64,000 bases of DNA, taken from contig NC_088708.1 in NCBI RefSeq assembly GCF_963576615.1, forward strand, positions 57,399,196-57,463,195, read 5' to 3'. The stretch is from Watersipora subatra (lineage: Eukaryota > Bryozoa > Gymnolaemata > Cheilostomatida > Watersiporidae). Shown piece by piece: positions 12,101 through 27,100 of the stretch. Both the position numbers and the translations under genes were made by a program. The notes below the pieces were generated by a model. It did no database searches. It saw nothing but the letters and a program-made list of their open reading frames with translations, and was not told where the DNA came from. How positions within the stretch are numbered: the first letter of the stretch is position 1; each line of letters opens with the position of its first letter.

Positions 12101-15100
12101 ACCCTTATTGTGGTGTAGTAGGTGCTTTGGATTTCGGTTGCTTGCTTACAGTTAAAGTTCCCACCGAAATCTTTCTGTATGATCACTTGCCCATTTTTCA
12201 AATTCTTTTTGAGGTAACTGATTGATTTGTGTTGACGGTTGGAAGTGTACATATGGAGGGAAAGTGATGTCTGTGGGTATTTCAGCAGCCCAAGCAAGTC
12301 AGATGATGGCATCAGATCTTCAAACTTGTTTAGAAAGCCGTTTTCACCATCTCTCCATTGATAGAAATTCATATGTTCTTTAGCACTAACAACCAAACTA
12401 TTGATTGGATCGGCGCCGCAGAAGTCACATTCCCTCTTTACACATGATTCATTTTCCATGTTACACACAGTTCTTTTCAGTAGCTGGTGGACAGTAATGG
12501 GCATTTCCAAAAAACAGACACTGGCCTGCCGCAGTCCCAGTAAAGCTAACTCGCATTTATGTAATATTTGCGAGCACAGACAATTTGATCATGTCTAGAA
12601 ACTGGCTTGCAATTTACTGGGCCCAACTCTTTAAATTTACTAGGGCTCACTTTGACATCTGAAATCTTGACATATTCTTCATTGAAAATCTCAAAAATGT
12701 CACTCAACGTATAGTTCTGCAGGTGTTTCCGAAGCTTTCAATGCTTGTGGATAAGAAGTGTGGCATGATGTTAACAGCAGTTTGGCATTCATTAGAATAC
12801 ATGCCAGCTCAGAAGAAAATTCTTACAGTATCTATAAGGGAAACCTACTTTCTCTACTGATTGAAAATTCAAAGCGTGAGTAAAAGAATTTTTGTAGCCG
12901 TACTTTAAAAATACACATTTGGTTCCACGATTACCTGGTAATTTGCACACTAAGTGTGTGTATCAGAAGAGTAGGCTAATATTGACAAGCTCCATATTCT
13001 GAGTTACAAAACATCATAAAATAGTTCTAATTCATTACTTTTCTCAAAGAAACTGGTTTTTAGACTTGGAATATCTAGCATTACTTTCACATGCCAGGGT
13101 ATCAAAGAGAACTCCCAAACCAAGGCAGACATCACCATATTATTAGAAATGTCCCGCGCGTCACAAATACTTCCATGTACCTATAAAACAAAAACTTGCA
13201 GTATTTTCAGCAAATTGGCGAGTTTGGCTAAGCTATAGTAGCCCAAAATCGAATTATAAATAAGAATTTTTCATCTCAGATAGCTAAAGGAAGAACAGGC
13301 TGCAACTAAATGCACTGAAATTGTGACGCGCGGGACAAACTAATTTTTGCTTGCCTGAATTATAAGGAGAAATTTGCATTTGCTCGAAAAAAACACCTGG
13401 GCTAGAAAATCCACCCTTGTATTGATTATAAAATGGAAGCAAAATTTATTTCAGAATGAATTGCAAAGTTTGAGAGGATATAATCAATTGTCCCGTGCGT
13501 CACACACCATACAGTAAAAAACTACTTGCATGCCCAATATCTTCATGAGAGAAGATTTCATTATGAAAACTTTTGTATTTCCACATGTCTGAACATGTTT
13601 ACTCGCTAATTGACTGGAAATTATGGTTGCAAAAGGCAGAAAAAAATTGCCTCTGTGTGTGACACCATGCTTGGCCTGGCCCATGATAAAGCAAATATTA
13701 CAACGCTTTGAGATCATACACAAAATTATATTGCTAAAAACAAAGCTGCAAGCAGACATAAGAAATGCATGCAGTGGTTGACATTAAGTCAACGATAAAC
13801 CAGCTGACGCATCTAACAGAGCACCACTACTAGACTCCGTGTTAGATTATTGAGAACTTTTTGCTTATGTACAATAAGATGCCATAGTGATATTTCCATT
13901 TATTTAAAAAGCTCAAAATATTTAGAAATAATTAAAGGGAAAGCGTAAAAATGAGAAGAACCAGTTTTGCTTATTCATAACTTAATAATAAGATGCAAAT
14001 ACACCAAGAAAGTTAGAATTTCTGTGTGTCGAAGCAAGGAAAGTGTGTAATGGTAATAGCTTTTAATCATGCATCTGAATACGACTTTCATTATATGGAT
14101 TTTAAAAACTAAACAGACAACAATTGGACTGAAGATGTTTACTGTTGTATTTCATACTAACCTTCTTGGGCAAGCAAAGACCAGGAAGCAAATCTGAACC
14201 TTTGAGATCACCGACAGCATATCTGAGAGCTTGTTTTACTGTGGGCACTTGCATCATGCGTTTGTTGGCATCTAATCGCTGTAAACATATATTATATATA
14301 ATACATATTATGTATATGTATATATATTATATATAATAATATATATTATTATATTATATATAATACATATATTAATCTCAGCAATGTAATTGAAAAACAT
14401 GCGAGTAAACATTCAATCAGCCATACAGTCTTACAGGTGGAACATTTAGAGCTGTTTTTGAAATATTTGGCCTTTTACATATATAAAGGTAACTCACTGT
14501 GACAATAGAGTTAACACATTCCCAGCCAGCGGTGAGCACATCCAACTGATCAGAAGCAAACAGACCAATGGTGGCACGAAAAAGCTGCGAGAGGTAATCA
14601 TCATATTCAACTTTAGTATCCTTGCAGAAGACGTTCAGAACCAACGCTGACGCTGCCTGTATTCTAGGGTCCTAAGAAGTAATCAATGATAGGTAAAGCA
14701 TTGGCCTTATCCAAACCTTATTGGTGATGGGTTATGCATTTCATAACCAACTAACGTATCTGAGAGTACTTGCAACGATGTGACACAATAGCTAATGTAC
14801 CAATTATGAGAGAACTAAAAACTAACTGGTATTAGACCATTTACTTCCTTATTCATCGGGTATTAAATGACGACAAGCTGAGGAACCAGAAATTTGGGGA
14901 GGCAACGATAGTGAGCCGCTTAGCATCACCCCATACCATTATGATTATTAAAATAGCTACCATGAAGAAGATTTTCATGTACAAACAAAAAGGCAAACAT
15001 AGCATATACATGTACTCCCTGTAACTTACCTTGTTGCTGAATAGCCGCAGTGACTCTTCTATGACAGTTTTGATGCCAGCATCAGACTGGGCGCTCAAAA

Positions 15101-18100
15101 CAACAGCAGCGCAATATCTCAACTCTTCCTCCATATCCGGGGTACCAATTTTATTTGCAAGACTTCCACTCATTGCCTGAAAAATAGCTTTCTTATTTAC
15201 AGTACCAAAACTTGCTTTTTGCTCTATTTTTCATTTTGTATCATTATACCATGTGCCATTGTCAAAACCTTAATAACAACGAGGAATGGTTTGATCACGT
15301 GAGAACGGAGAATAATAAGATAATCAGCATGTTATTAACAGCTGCACAAGATGACACTCTCAGCTCATATAAAGTACATGTATGTTCTTAGGGTCTGCTT
15401 GTTCAACTGGGCCTTGTTGGCCTGTTCCATAAGATGCGTGTGCATAATACTAAAACACAGGCCAAAGCTCTCTTGAAAATGTTGATTAACAAAGGTCTAC
15501 ATGTGAAAAAATTAAAATGATAAAGTAATGACATAATATATAGCACTTCCAACAACAAATGATGCATCCCGGACCAACAAGTGGGATAACAGTAATAAAA
15601 AGGGCTACAGCGTGATGAGGCTGTTTAGATACAGCACTATACAGCATATACTACACTGTTTAGATTGTCCGGTGCTGCCTAACCCTTGCAAATAAAATGT
15701 ATATTAATGCATACATAGTGATACTGATACTATAAAAATAATTACAAGAAAATTTAATGTAATTAATATCCTATAATAATTAATATAATCCTAAATTGAA
15801 TGCACTTTGAGTTGGCTGAAGAGGCATATGATTTTAACACAAAAACAAAAATTTATCATTTCAAGTCTGCTTTTCATACTGGTAAGCATCTGATACATAA
15901 GTTATTGTTGCAAACACAACACATTGTTTGATTTTTGATAGATTATTGATTTTTAAATAGTAATTGTGTTGAGTTGAAAAAACTTAAAAATTTGTAATGA
16001 ACTCAGAGTACACTGCAGGCTATCGATAAATCTGCTATGGAAAGTTAGATTACAAAATAATATTTTTCAGCTTCATGTCATTCCAGACTTTTAGAATCTG
16101 CAACCAAACACTGCTGTGCACACGCTTCCCCCGGCTCGCAACCCTTTGACATACCCACCTGGAGTATTTTGTAAAGCTCCCTGTCGAGAGCCTGACCGGC
16201 CACACTAGCCAACAACGAGAGTGCCTTAGTGTTGACAGGAGGATGAATAAGCTTGGGCACAAGGTAAGGCAGGACGGCGTGTGACTTGATGGCCATGACC
16301 TGCTGCATCCCATCCAGGGCATACTCCTGCATAAGCTCATCATTCTACAGAGTAATACTACCAAAATTGAGTTTGCTTAGATACTGTGTGAGGAATAAGC
16401 TCACAACTGTGTACATTTGTATTCATACAAAGTGTTCTTATCACAATACCTATAACTATTGTTAAAGCTATTTTCACAACTTGGGTTAGCATGCAGAACA
16501 ACTTTTATCTACTATATAAACGGCAATCGTTGTCTATCTGTGTATCTGTCTGTCCGCTTTATAGAGTACCGTACTTTTCGGACTATTAGCCGCTACTTTT
16601 ATATAAGGGCGTGTCTATTCTGTGGTTTTTTTCACCGCTAGAGCGCATTAACGAGAATCTCCGGTTAGTACACGCCTCTATTATAATACGTAACCTGCTA
16701 TTCATCGTAGGGATGGACGATAAATACTGATATGCTAATAGTATGAGTTGTCTTCTCGATGTATTGAGTCACCGATAACTCCCAAATACGAGCAGTATAA
16801 ATAAATTATTTGGCGTTTTTTTTCGATTCGATCGTACGAAGCAAACTTAATTAATATGAGTAAGTAGTAAAATTAATTTAGTAGTAAATATTAGTAGTGA
16901 ATTAAATAAAACTTACTACTCTTTAAATAAATTAATGAGTAGTAAATTACATCTAATTAATATTTACTGCCAACGTGTACCAGGAAGGTCATGTGAACAT
17001 TTGTTTCTTGCAACCACTAGAAAAACGCTGTTCTCTATCTACTATATAAACGGCAATCGTTGTCTGTGTGTGTGTGTGTGAGTGATTGATTGTCCGCCTT
17101 ATAGCGTACCGTACTTTTCCGACTATTAGCCGCTACTAGGTATCTAGAGCGCGTTAACGGGATTCTCCGGTTAGTACACGCCTCTCCGGTTAGTACACGC
17201 AGTCTTTTCTGTTATCGTCGTACGAATTTCGGTCGTACGAAGCGAACTGAATCAATATGTGTAGTAACGATAAATAAATTATAGAGCGGTCTTTCTTTTT
17301 CCATTCGGTCGAACGAAGCCAACCAAATTAATATGAGTACTAATTATCGTAATTTCGTAATATCGTAATTTCGTAATATGGACTATTAGCCGCTACTTTT
17401 CTCTGACGATTTGAGCCAGGCGGCTTATATAAAGGTGTGGCGATTCTGTTGTTTTTCTTTCACCGCTCGAGCGCATTAACCGAAATCCCCGGTTAGCACG
17501 CTTTTTAAACGGCAAATTTTCTGCCGTATTAAAAAGCACCTTTCCTGAGTTCTGCGGCCTATACAAAGGTGTCTATACAGCTATACAAATGTACTATTCA
17601 TTAAATAAAATAAATTAACGAGTAGTTATTTACATGCAATTAATATTTACTGCCAACGTGTACCGAGAAGGTCACGTAAACGTTTGTTTCTTGGAGCCAC
17701 TGGAAAAACGCATTTCTCACCTACTAAATTTCCACATCAAAAAGGTAAGTGTTTCTTATACGATGTTGTATTGTCTATGAATTGCCACATCTCCACTACT
17801 TAATAACGTTGGATTTGCCGCTGTTCGTGATAGTGGGTCATGTTCATTTCCTTCAGCAGCCGAGTTACTAATTTTTTCCAGCTACGAGTAGGCCTACTGT
17901 AACTTACTATTACAGAACTTTCACGAGTACTCCGAGGGTTGCGATACGCTATTGTGAGAAGAAAGAGAGCAGCTGCTATCGACTTACTGCCACCCTGCAT
18001 CAGCCATGACCAGCTATACGTCGCCTGCTCAAAAGTAGGCACACGCCGAAAACTGTTTCTTCATACGCCCGACAGAAAAACCAAAAATGTTGTCTATCCG

Positions 18101-21100
18101 CATGTGTTGCGTTGAACTAAGGGAGAGAGAGAGAGGGAGAGAAAGGGAGAAAGAGAGAGGGAGAGCGAGGAGGAGAGGGGGGGGGGAGAGAGTAGGGGAA
18201 AGAGAGAGGGAGAGCGAGGAGGAGAGGGGGGAGAGAGGGAGAGAAAGAGGGAGAGAGAGGGGGGAGAGGGGGAAGAGGGGGGGGAGAGGGGGAAGAGGGA
18301 GGGGAGAGACGGAGAGAGGGGGAGAGGGGAAAGAGGGAGAGGAGAGAAGGAGAGCGAGGAGGAGAGAGAGAGGGAGAGAAAGAGGGAGGGAGAGAAGGAG
18401 AGAGAGGGAGAGCGAGGAAGAGAGGGGGGAGAGAGAGAGGGAGAGAAAGAGGGGAAGAGAGAGGGGAGAGACGAAGAGAGGGGAAAGAGGGAGAGAGGGG
18501 AAAAAGGGAGAGAGAGGGGAGAGACGGAGAGAGGGGAAAAAGGGAGCGAAGGAGAGAGAGAGGGAGAGCGAGGAGGAGAGCGAGGAGGAGAGGAGGGGGG
18601 AGAGAGAGAGGGAGAGAGAGAGGGAGAGAAAGAGGGAGAAGAGGGAGGGGGAGAGACGGAGAGCGAGGAGGAGAGGGGGGGGGGGAGAGAGAGAGGGAGA
18701 GAAAAAGGGAGAGAAAGAGGGAGGGAGAGGGGAGAGAGGAGAGAGGGAGAAAGAGGGAGATGTAACTGCATATTTGGAGTTGTTTTACCGTATGAAAGAC
18801 AACTCTCAATAAACCTTATGCTGCCCGTGAATCTGCTCTTGTAGACGGGTAATGCAGCTAGTCTACTATATAAACGGCAATCGTTGTCTGTCTGTTTGAT
18901 TGAGTGTCCGCCTTATAGAGCGGTCTTTCCTTTTATCGTCGTACGAATTTCGGTCGTACGAAGCGAACTGAATTAATATGTGTAGTAACAGTAAATAAAT
19001 TATAGAGCGGTCTTTCTTTTTCCATTCGGTCGAACGAAGCCAACCGAACTAATATGAATACTAAACATCGTAATTTCGTAATATGGACTATTAGCCGCTA
19101 CTTTTCTCTGACGATTTGAGCCAAGCGGCTTATATAAAGGTGTGGCGATTCTGTTGTTTTTTTTTCACCGCTCGAGCGCATTAACCGAAATCCCCGGTTA
19201 GCACGCTTTTTAAACAGCAAATTTTCTGCCGTGTTAAAAAGCGCCTTCCTGAGTTCTGCGGCCTATACAAAGGTGTCTATACAGCTATACAAATGTACTA
19301 TTTATTAAATAAAATAAATTAACGAGTAGTTATTTACATGCAATTAATATTTACTGCCAACGTGTACCGAGAAGGTCACGTAAACTTTTGTTTCTTGGAG
19401 CCACTGGAAAAACGCATTTCTCACCTACTAAATTTCCACATCAAAAAGGTAAGTGTTTCTTATACGATGTTGTATTGTATATGAATTGCCACATCTCCAC
19501 TACTTAATAACGTTGGATTTGCCGCTGTTCGTGATAGTGGGTCATGTTCATTTCCTTCAGCAGCCGAGTTACTAATTTTTTTCCAGCTACGAGTAGGCCT
19601 ACTGTAACTTACTATTACAGAACTTTCACGAGTACTCCGAGGGTTGCCATACGCTATTGTGAAAAGAAAGAGAGCAGCTGCTATCGACTTACTGTCACCC
19701 TGCATTAGCCATGACCAGCTATACGTCGCCTGCTCAAAAGTAGGCACACGCCGAAAACTGTTTCTTCATACGCCCGACAGAAAAACCAAAAATGTTGTCT
19801 ATCCGCAAGTGTTGCGTTGAACTAAGGGAGAGAGAGAGAGGGAGAGAGAGGGAGAGAAAGGGAGAGAGAGGGGGGGAAAGAGGGAGAGAGAGGGAGGGAA
19901 GGGGTGAGAGAGGGAGAGAGCGAGGAGGAGAGGGGGGAGAGAGAGGGGGGAGAGAGGGAGAGAGAGGGGGGAGAGAGAGAGAGAAGTGGAGAGAGAGGGA
20001 GAGCGAGGAGAGGGGGGAGACAGAGAGGGAGAGAAAGAGGGAGAGAAAGAGGGAGAGAGAGGGGGAGAGAGGGGGAAGAGGGAGGGGGAGAGAGGGGGAA
20101 GAGGGAGGGGGAGAGAGAGAGGGGAGAGAGAGAGGGGAAAGAGGGAGATGTAACTGCATATTTGGAGTTGTTTTACAGTATGAAAGCCAACTCTCAATAA
20201 ACCTTATGCTGCCCGTGAATCTGCTACTGTAGGCGGGTAATGCAGCTAGTAGATTTATATATTGCCATGTTGTAATCGTTTACATAATAATAATATCTAG
20301 CAACATAACTCACCAACTTCTCCAGCAAATCTGGTAGAATTTCCTCCAGCACCCTAGTGCCCACATTGGAGTGCAGTGAATCAAATGTCTTTGCCGCTGC
20401 CTCTCGAACTGAGCCATTTGTATCCGAGAGCGCTTTGCAGACTGTGGGAATAAGACTGTCTGAGTAGCCTATCACATGATCTCTGCTAGTAGACTTCATG
20501 ATTTCATTGAGTCCAATACAGACACCCTGCCTCTTGTCGGCATCAGCATCCGACAATCCAGCTCGCAGAATCGGCAAAATCTCTGGCAAAACTCGTTCTC
20601 CTAACTTTTTAACCACATCTCCGAGCGTACGCGCTGCAACCTAGCAACACATTTACGTGTTATTATTACGTATCTATTAGATCCCATAAGTAATTTTGAT
20701 CAATTTCCAATATTTAAAACATATCAGTTCATCTAATTATTAACATTGCTTATGAAGGCAGAGTTGCAGCTGACCTTACTAGACTAATTAACAAGTAACA
20801 ACTGTTAAAAAGTTATGTCAGCACCTGCTGCCCATGTGCTGCCTGTCTAACTAGCTCTGCACTAATTGCCCAACCACCAAAAATGCTTACAATCAATTAA
20901 CCCGGATGACACCAAATATTTAAAATTTTGGTCAGTTAGAATATTAGTACAAGACAGGTGTGGACATATAAAACAGAGAAAGCGAGGAATTGGCCAGTGG
21001 TAGACTCACCTCCCGTTTGTCATAGCTGGTACTTGCAAGGCTTGCCAACAGGAGTGAAAAAAGGGTAGGCAGAATGTCTCTCAAAGTCTTGGGTGTGTTG

Positions 21101-24100
21101 CTAACTATAACCTTCCAGACATGAAGAGATGCTTGACGTACATGGAGTGCTGTATCTGACCGGCCCATGTAAAGACCAGAGAGCACACGATTCCTTCTCT
21201 CAGGGCCCAAAGAATTGATAACCATCTAGAAGAATGGCAATGCATTAACACGCCAAATGTCTCTGTTAATAATAACATATTGCATGCCATACAGTAAATC
21301 TAACTGTTTCTTATTAAAAAACATTAACTTTCTCACTTTCTCTGAACAATGCCAATGAAAACCTTTCAATAAAGATAAACACGGTAAACATCCTTCAGCG
21401 TAGTACTAGAGATATATAACCTAGAGATATATAAACTAGAGATATATAAAGTAGCACAAAGCGCTCCATATACCTGCTGACTGATCTCAGTGCCAAAGTT
21501 GTCATCATCGTGAGCCGTCTCAGTAGACATCTTACCGCTGACACCAGAGAGCTTGTATAAGAGGTCTCCTAGCAATTGAACACTGCTCAGCCTTATCCTC
21601 CAGTTTTCATCAAACAGTCCGTACTCCAACTGGTAGAGATAAACCAACATATGAGAGTGCAAACATTGTAAGACTTCTCTTGGAAAGCAGTTTATGAGCC
21701 CCTCTCCTCCTGAGCCAGAACTCCTCCATGGTTTTTATAAAGACAATTTATGACGACATGTCAACATCAGAAGCAAGTGAGCGACAAAAAACTGGATGTA
21801 TAAAATTATCCCAAAGATAAAATTGAAAACTAGCTAAGCGAGTTGTACTGTAAAGTTGACCAAAGAAGCTACATGATTTGGGAAGGCGTCACAAAAATAC
21901 AAGAGGACAAGAAGCAACCATATTTTCTAATATGGATTTAACAGGTGTCAACAGGTATCAGATGCTAAAAACTTTTAAAAATACTAAATGGCAAATGCCA
22001 ACTTTGTACAACATGAAAATGCAGATAAGAAGTACCTCTGGAAGTACAAGCTCGATAGATGTGTCAGCAAACATGTTGATTATCTTCTGGCCAGCCCTGA
22101 GTGCAGTGTCTCTCACATATTCACATTCATCGGCAAGGGCCTGTTCAAATCATACGATTAATAACAATATCTAGTGCTGATATCCTTATGATATTCCCAC
22201 AATAAAACAGGCAAAGCAACTGGTCACAATTACTATAAACCCTGCTTTATCAAAAGTCTTAAAACGTGCAAAAAATTAAAAGGCAATTATAATTATGTGA
22301 AAGAGACCCACTTCAACTTTGACCACACTTGACCGCCTTAATCACAATACAAACCGATGCAAGACTATAAGCATCAAAGCCTAGACGGCTTTGGAGTGCC
22401 AACCTTGAGTATTGTCGGGAGAATCGGTCCAATATAAGCAGAAAAGTCCTTTTCAAAAACAGATGGAAGGTATATGAACATCATGATATAACCATCTCTG
22501 ACATATGGTGGTATGTCTGGCCTTGCGGCAGTGGTTATGATTTCATCCACATATTGAGCCAACTTGACCACACCTAGAGCTCCTATCACTTCACTCAATC
22601 CCTGCGCAGCTCCAGATCTACGTGCATAAGTGAATTGTATATTATTTGCTCACTGTTAAAAACCGATGCATATAAATTTAAACATGAACAATATTATAAC
22701 ATATATACTAAGTTTTATATTAGAACAATGCACACTTATATTACAGAAACATGCGACCTGTACAAAAACTGAAAGGTGACATGGCAAGCAGTCAACAAAT
22801 ACATTTTAATTTTATTTTGTTTTCATATACAGAACCAAGCTCAGAACTTCTTGTTAGAGATTATGAGTCAGCAGTAGATTACTTACAACCTAAAAAGCTA
22901 TAATCCTAGGCCAAATATGCTAGTAGTACCCTTCCAGCTAACAGCTAGTGTCAGCGGATTCCAGTTCAACTTTGCAACTAAATATCAAGGTACAACACCA
23001 GCTCAAAATCTTCATGCACCTTGAAAATCACACTTTTTATACAGGCTAAAAACTTGTGATGCTATGATGAAGTCTAAAATTTGAATTGATAAAAACAGGT
23101 AAGCTTGCATTCAGCCTGACAAGAAAGAATGCTGCTCTCAATTTCTTGCAAAATAAGACTGTTAAATTAATGACCTGTTGACAGTGTTTCCATCTGAAGT
23201 CAGTGTCTTCATCAACCAAGGCAGCAAATCATCAAATCCCTGCTCACCAATGCCTCTGACCATCGCTCCGAGAGCTCTGGCTGACATACTTCTCACCTCA
23301 GGCACTGGGTCAACCAAAGACTTCTTCAGCCCAGGCATTATGTTGGGAAGGTATGGTGAAAGGTCCTGGTAGATGAGAAGTCATTGAGTATATTTTAGCT
23401 TACTCAACAAAATCGATACAAATACTAGGCATGCAAATGCATATACAGTTTTATAAGCACTGAATATATGCACTTATAGATTGACAGTCAGTTATTCAGC
23501 AAGTGAAAAGAGCTGTAATAACTCTAGTAATGACAAGATCAACTTAATATAAATGTAAGTGAACTGATTTTAACACTCCAGTAATATGAACACACCACAG
23601 TCCTCTATGAGCAGATGCTGCTTGCAGTAGGTAAACTACTCATCTATTTAGAATGTTCAACAGCAAAAATGATGAAATTCAAATCACAAAACCCTCACAA
23701 TTGTGGACAAATTGCAGCAAGTTTGGCTTCAATTAAATCACATGAGGATATGGGATAAGTGAGTAAGCTCTGACGGACATGGGTAGGTGGATGCGCATCC
23801 ATAATACATGGTTAAAAGTCGAAGTCTGAGATTTTCATAAAGAGTTTGATGTTTGTAGGCTACAATGCCAAAAGCTTGTCTTAAAACAAACATGGTTTCA
23901 TTCTAAAGATGTTTTATTGGATCTATTCGCAATTCAGTAAAAGTGTAATTATTGTCAGGTGCGATCATAGGAAATGATAAGTGAAGGATAACTCCAATTA
24001 ATAGACACGCGTAGGATTAGATGAATTTTTTTGCATATCACATGCATGGATAAATATTTTTCAATATTTGTTATGTGGAAAATCCAAAACCACCCTTGGC

Positions 24101-27100
24101 CAGATGGCTGTAACTAACAGAGAATATTGACATTGGAGTTTACAGTCTTACGCGTGATCAGGGAAGTGTTACATATCTAAAAATGTTTATTGCTTCTGAC
24201 TTTCAAAGATCACACATCGAAAAACAAACTATATTAGTGACTAATAATAATCAATTTTCAAATTTAAGTTGCATTTAAGTAGTTATAAATATATTCAGAC
24301 AAATACTAAGGATCAAGATATAACTAGCTAACTTTGACCTATCTTATTGCTAAAAAGATACATCTGAGCATATCGGAGCACTAGCAGGAATGTGTAATAG
24401 GGCAGAACAATGAGACCAACCTTCTGATCTGTAAGTGAATACATATTGCCGATAATTTGACAAGCCATCTTCCTTGTTTCCGTGGAACGATCTTCTATAG
24501 CCCTGGTGACCACAGGCATTATCAAAGCCAGTGACGGGGCATCGATGAAATGCACAAACTGGGTGTTTAGCAGAGCTTGCAGGCACGAAGTCGTATGTTG
24601 GCTAGGGTTTTTTAGTGCATTGAGCATTACTGGTACAATTGCTGTCAACAAATAAAAATTAACTATTACATAAATGGAGCTACTAAATCCTATGTTGTAT
24701 CGAGTTTCTAATAAGACTCCATTATATTGAAACATGCAAGAACATCAATCAAAACAATATAAGTGAAATTCTGTGACAACTGCATTGAACAAAGCCATGA
24801 TTCGCTATGTTTCCATGACACGGTTAATTCACAAGTTAGCGTCAACCCGCAAGTCATCTGCAAGATGGAACCGGCAAAGATTCGCAAGTCAAGTGAGTTT
24901 TATCATTCACAAATCTTTATCGAATGTTTCATGCTTGCGTATGATAGAAACGGCACTTGCAAATGATTCGCAAGAAAATGCCGCGCTAGCTATTCCATTT
25001 TAAACATTTACCACACTTCAGTTGTTCCTATTTTCATTTGAATGCGCTGCTAAGACTTCTAGCGATAAGAAATTCTCATCTTTTAAACAAAACACCGGCG
25101 TTAACCGGCATCATTCAAATATCCATAGATACACTTATCCATAGATACACTTATCCATAGATACACTTATCCATAGATACACTTATCCATAGATACACTT
25201 ATCCATAGATACACTTATCGCACGGTAACTTAACATGCGTGGAACTCCAAGTTCGCATCATCTACTCAATGAATACATGGTACCAGAAATCTTACAATTT
25301 ATAAGAAACAACTTGGTAAAAACTAGATTTATTGGAGTTGCCTTCCTTTGTCGCTCTTGGGTAGATAGCGATGATAAGAATAGTTCTATAGCTGACTACA
25401 CCATAGTATAAAGAATACACGTCTATAAAGCAAAAGCTATAATGGAAATAAAAATGGAAACCTAAAATGGAAAACTACATCATCGTAGTTTGCTAAATGT
25501 CTAAACGTGTTTCAGTAAAAACAATGATGATTAATTAGTTACAGGTATAGCTAACATTTAAAGCGGACATAAATGGACAACTATAACAGCTGAAGAAATT
25601 CTGCTCAATAATAAAATAGCCCAACTAAAAAATTTATCAAGTAGAAATTGCTTGTAATATTTAGTAGCCACAGATAAGATTTTATCAACGACTAACTATG
25701 CTTGTAAACACATACTAGATTAGTAACTAAGTATATAACTATGAATTGAAACAACATGGTGTTCCACAATCATTTTTCACATAAAAATAAACTTTGCTTT
25801 GTCGCGACTTTTTCAACTTCAATTGTCTGAAAGTGTGTGAAGAGATATGGCTGCCATAACAACACTCACATTGTATCTCAGGGTTCTTGATCACCTCTCC
25901 AATGTGCTGGAGGGCTGTAGCACCTGCATTCCTTACTTTATCATGTGAGTCAGCGAGTACATCAACCAATTCAGGAACAATCTGGGGCAGGCATGCTGAC
26001 AGCTGTTTTGGAGCGCAGAACGCCATCGCACCCAACAGCTCAACAGAGCCTGTGAACCAAAAATGTGAGACACGGTATGTGACTTATTAAGGAGTATAGG
26101 CTAAGCTGACTTCACGCCAACAAGTTTTTATCGATAGAAAAAGTTAAATGTAAACTAGTCTAATGACAATCTTTAACATAATGACTTGTAGTCTACATGT
26201 AGACTACAAGTTGGTTAGTTTGGGACTGTAAACTATAAGCAATTGAAGGAGTTTTAGTCTGGTTATTAGCCTAAATTTCTGACAATTTAAAGGCAGTTGA
26301 CGCTGTTAGACGAACAAGAAGACATTCTTAAAACTTTTTTATCTCACTAAACTATGGAAATAGCTTTACTGATGGAGAAAGAGAAGGAATAACAATTAAT
26401 GATCTCTAAATGTTATTTTGTCTCTGATTAGATCAGTACAATAACGCCTCCTTCATGAAGTTAGACTCCAGAGCCACCCACAAAATGGGAATTTTAGTGA
26501 ACGAAAACCCGATTTAAAAAAAAAATATGAGCTATAATTTTAACACTTAAAAAAACTTGACTACTTTCTAAACTTTCACAATCAATTTACACATCAGTAC
26601 ATGCTTTTCTATAATCAGAATACTTGTATAGTACATGTTATAATCAGAATACTTGTATAGTACATATTATAATCAGAATACTTGTATAGTACATGTTATC
26701 ATCAGAATACTTGTATAGTACATATTATAATCAGAATACTTCTATAGTACATGTTATAATCAGAATACTTGTATAGTACATATTATAATCAGAATACTTC
26801 TATAGTAATTGTTATAATCAGAATACTTGTATAGTGCATGTTATACAGTACTGAAATCCATAAGGGATTAATGTGAGCCGAGCGGAAAATCATAACTGGG
26901 CAAGAATCAGAAAGGCAAAATCAATACTAAATATTCTTCAGCCAATCAGCATGAGAAAAGCGTTTTCTGGCAATTGAGTCTCTGCAGAAGGAGAAGCAAT
27001 GGTTAAATTCATTAGTTAAAAAGCTATTCTTGTAAAATATTCTATTTTTAGCACTGACATCAACCAGGTCATTGCTAGGAGTTTTCCATATGAAACGTGT

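Noticed and set aside
12401..12598. Plus-strand frames within 11471-12598
   Set aside because: Antisense shadows of the broken transposase, which reads with recognisable motifs on the minus strand.
18087..18812. Long open frames of Arg/Glu/Gly or Ser/Pro/Leu on both strands
   Set aside because: Produced by the (GA)n purine array inside a Helitron; all frames lack stops because the repeat contains no T on one strand.
17800..19747. Similar minus-strand frames starting [17 protein letters not shown] in both Helitron copies
   Set aside because: Repeated because the Helitron is duplicated. Copy 2 has an extra T that shifts the frame and the downstream residues differ, so no sign of protein-level conservation.
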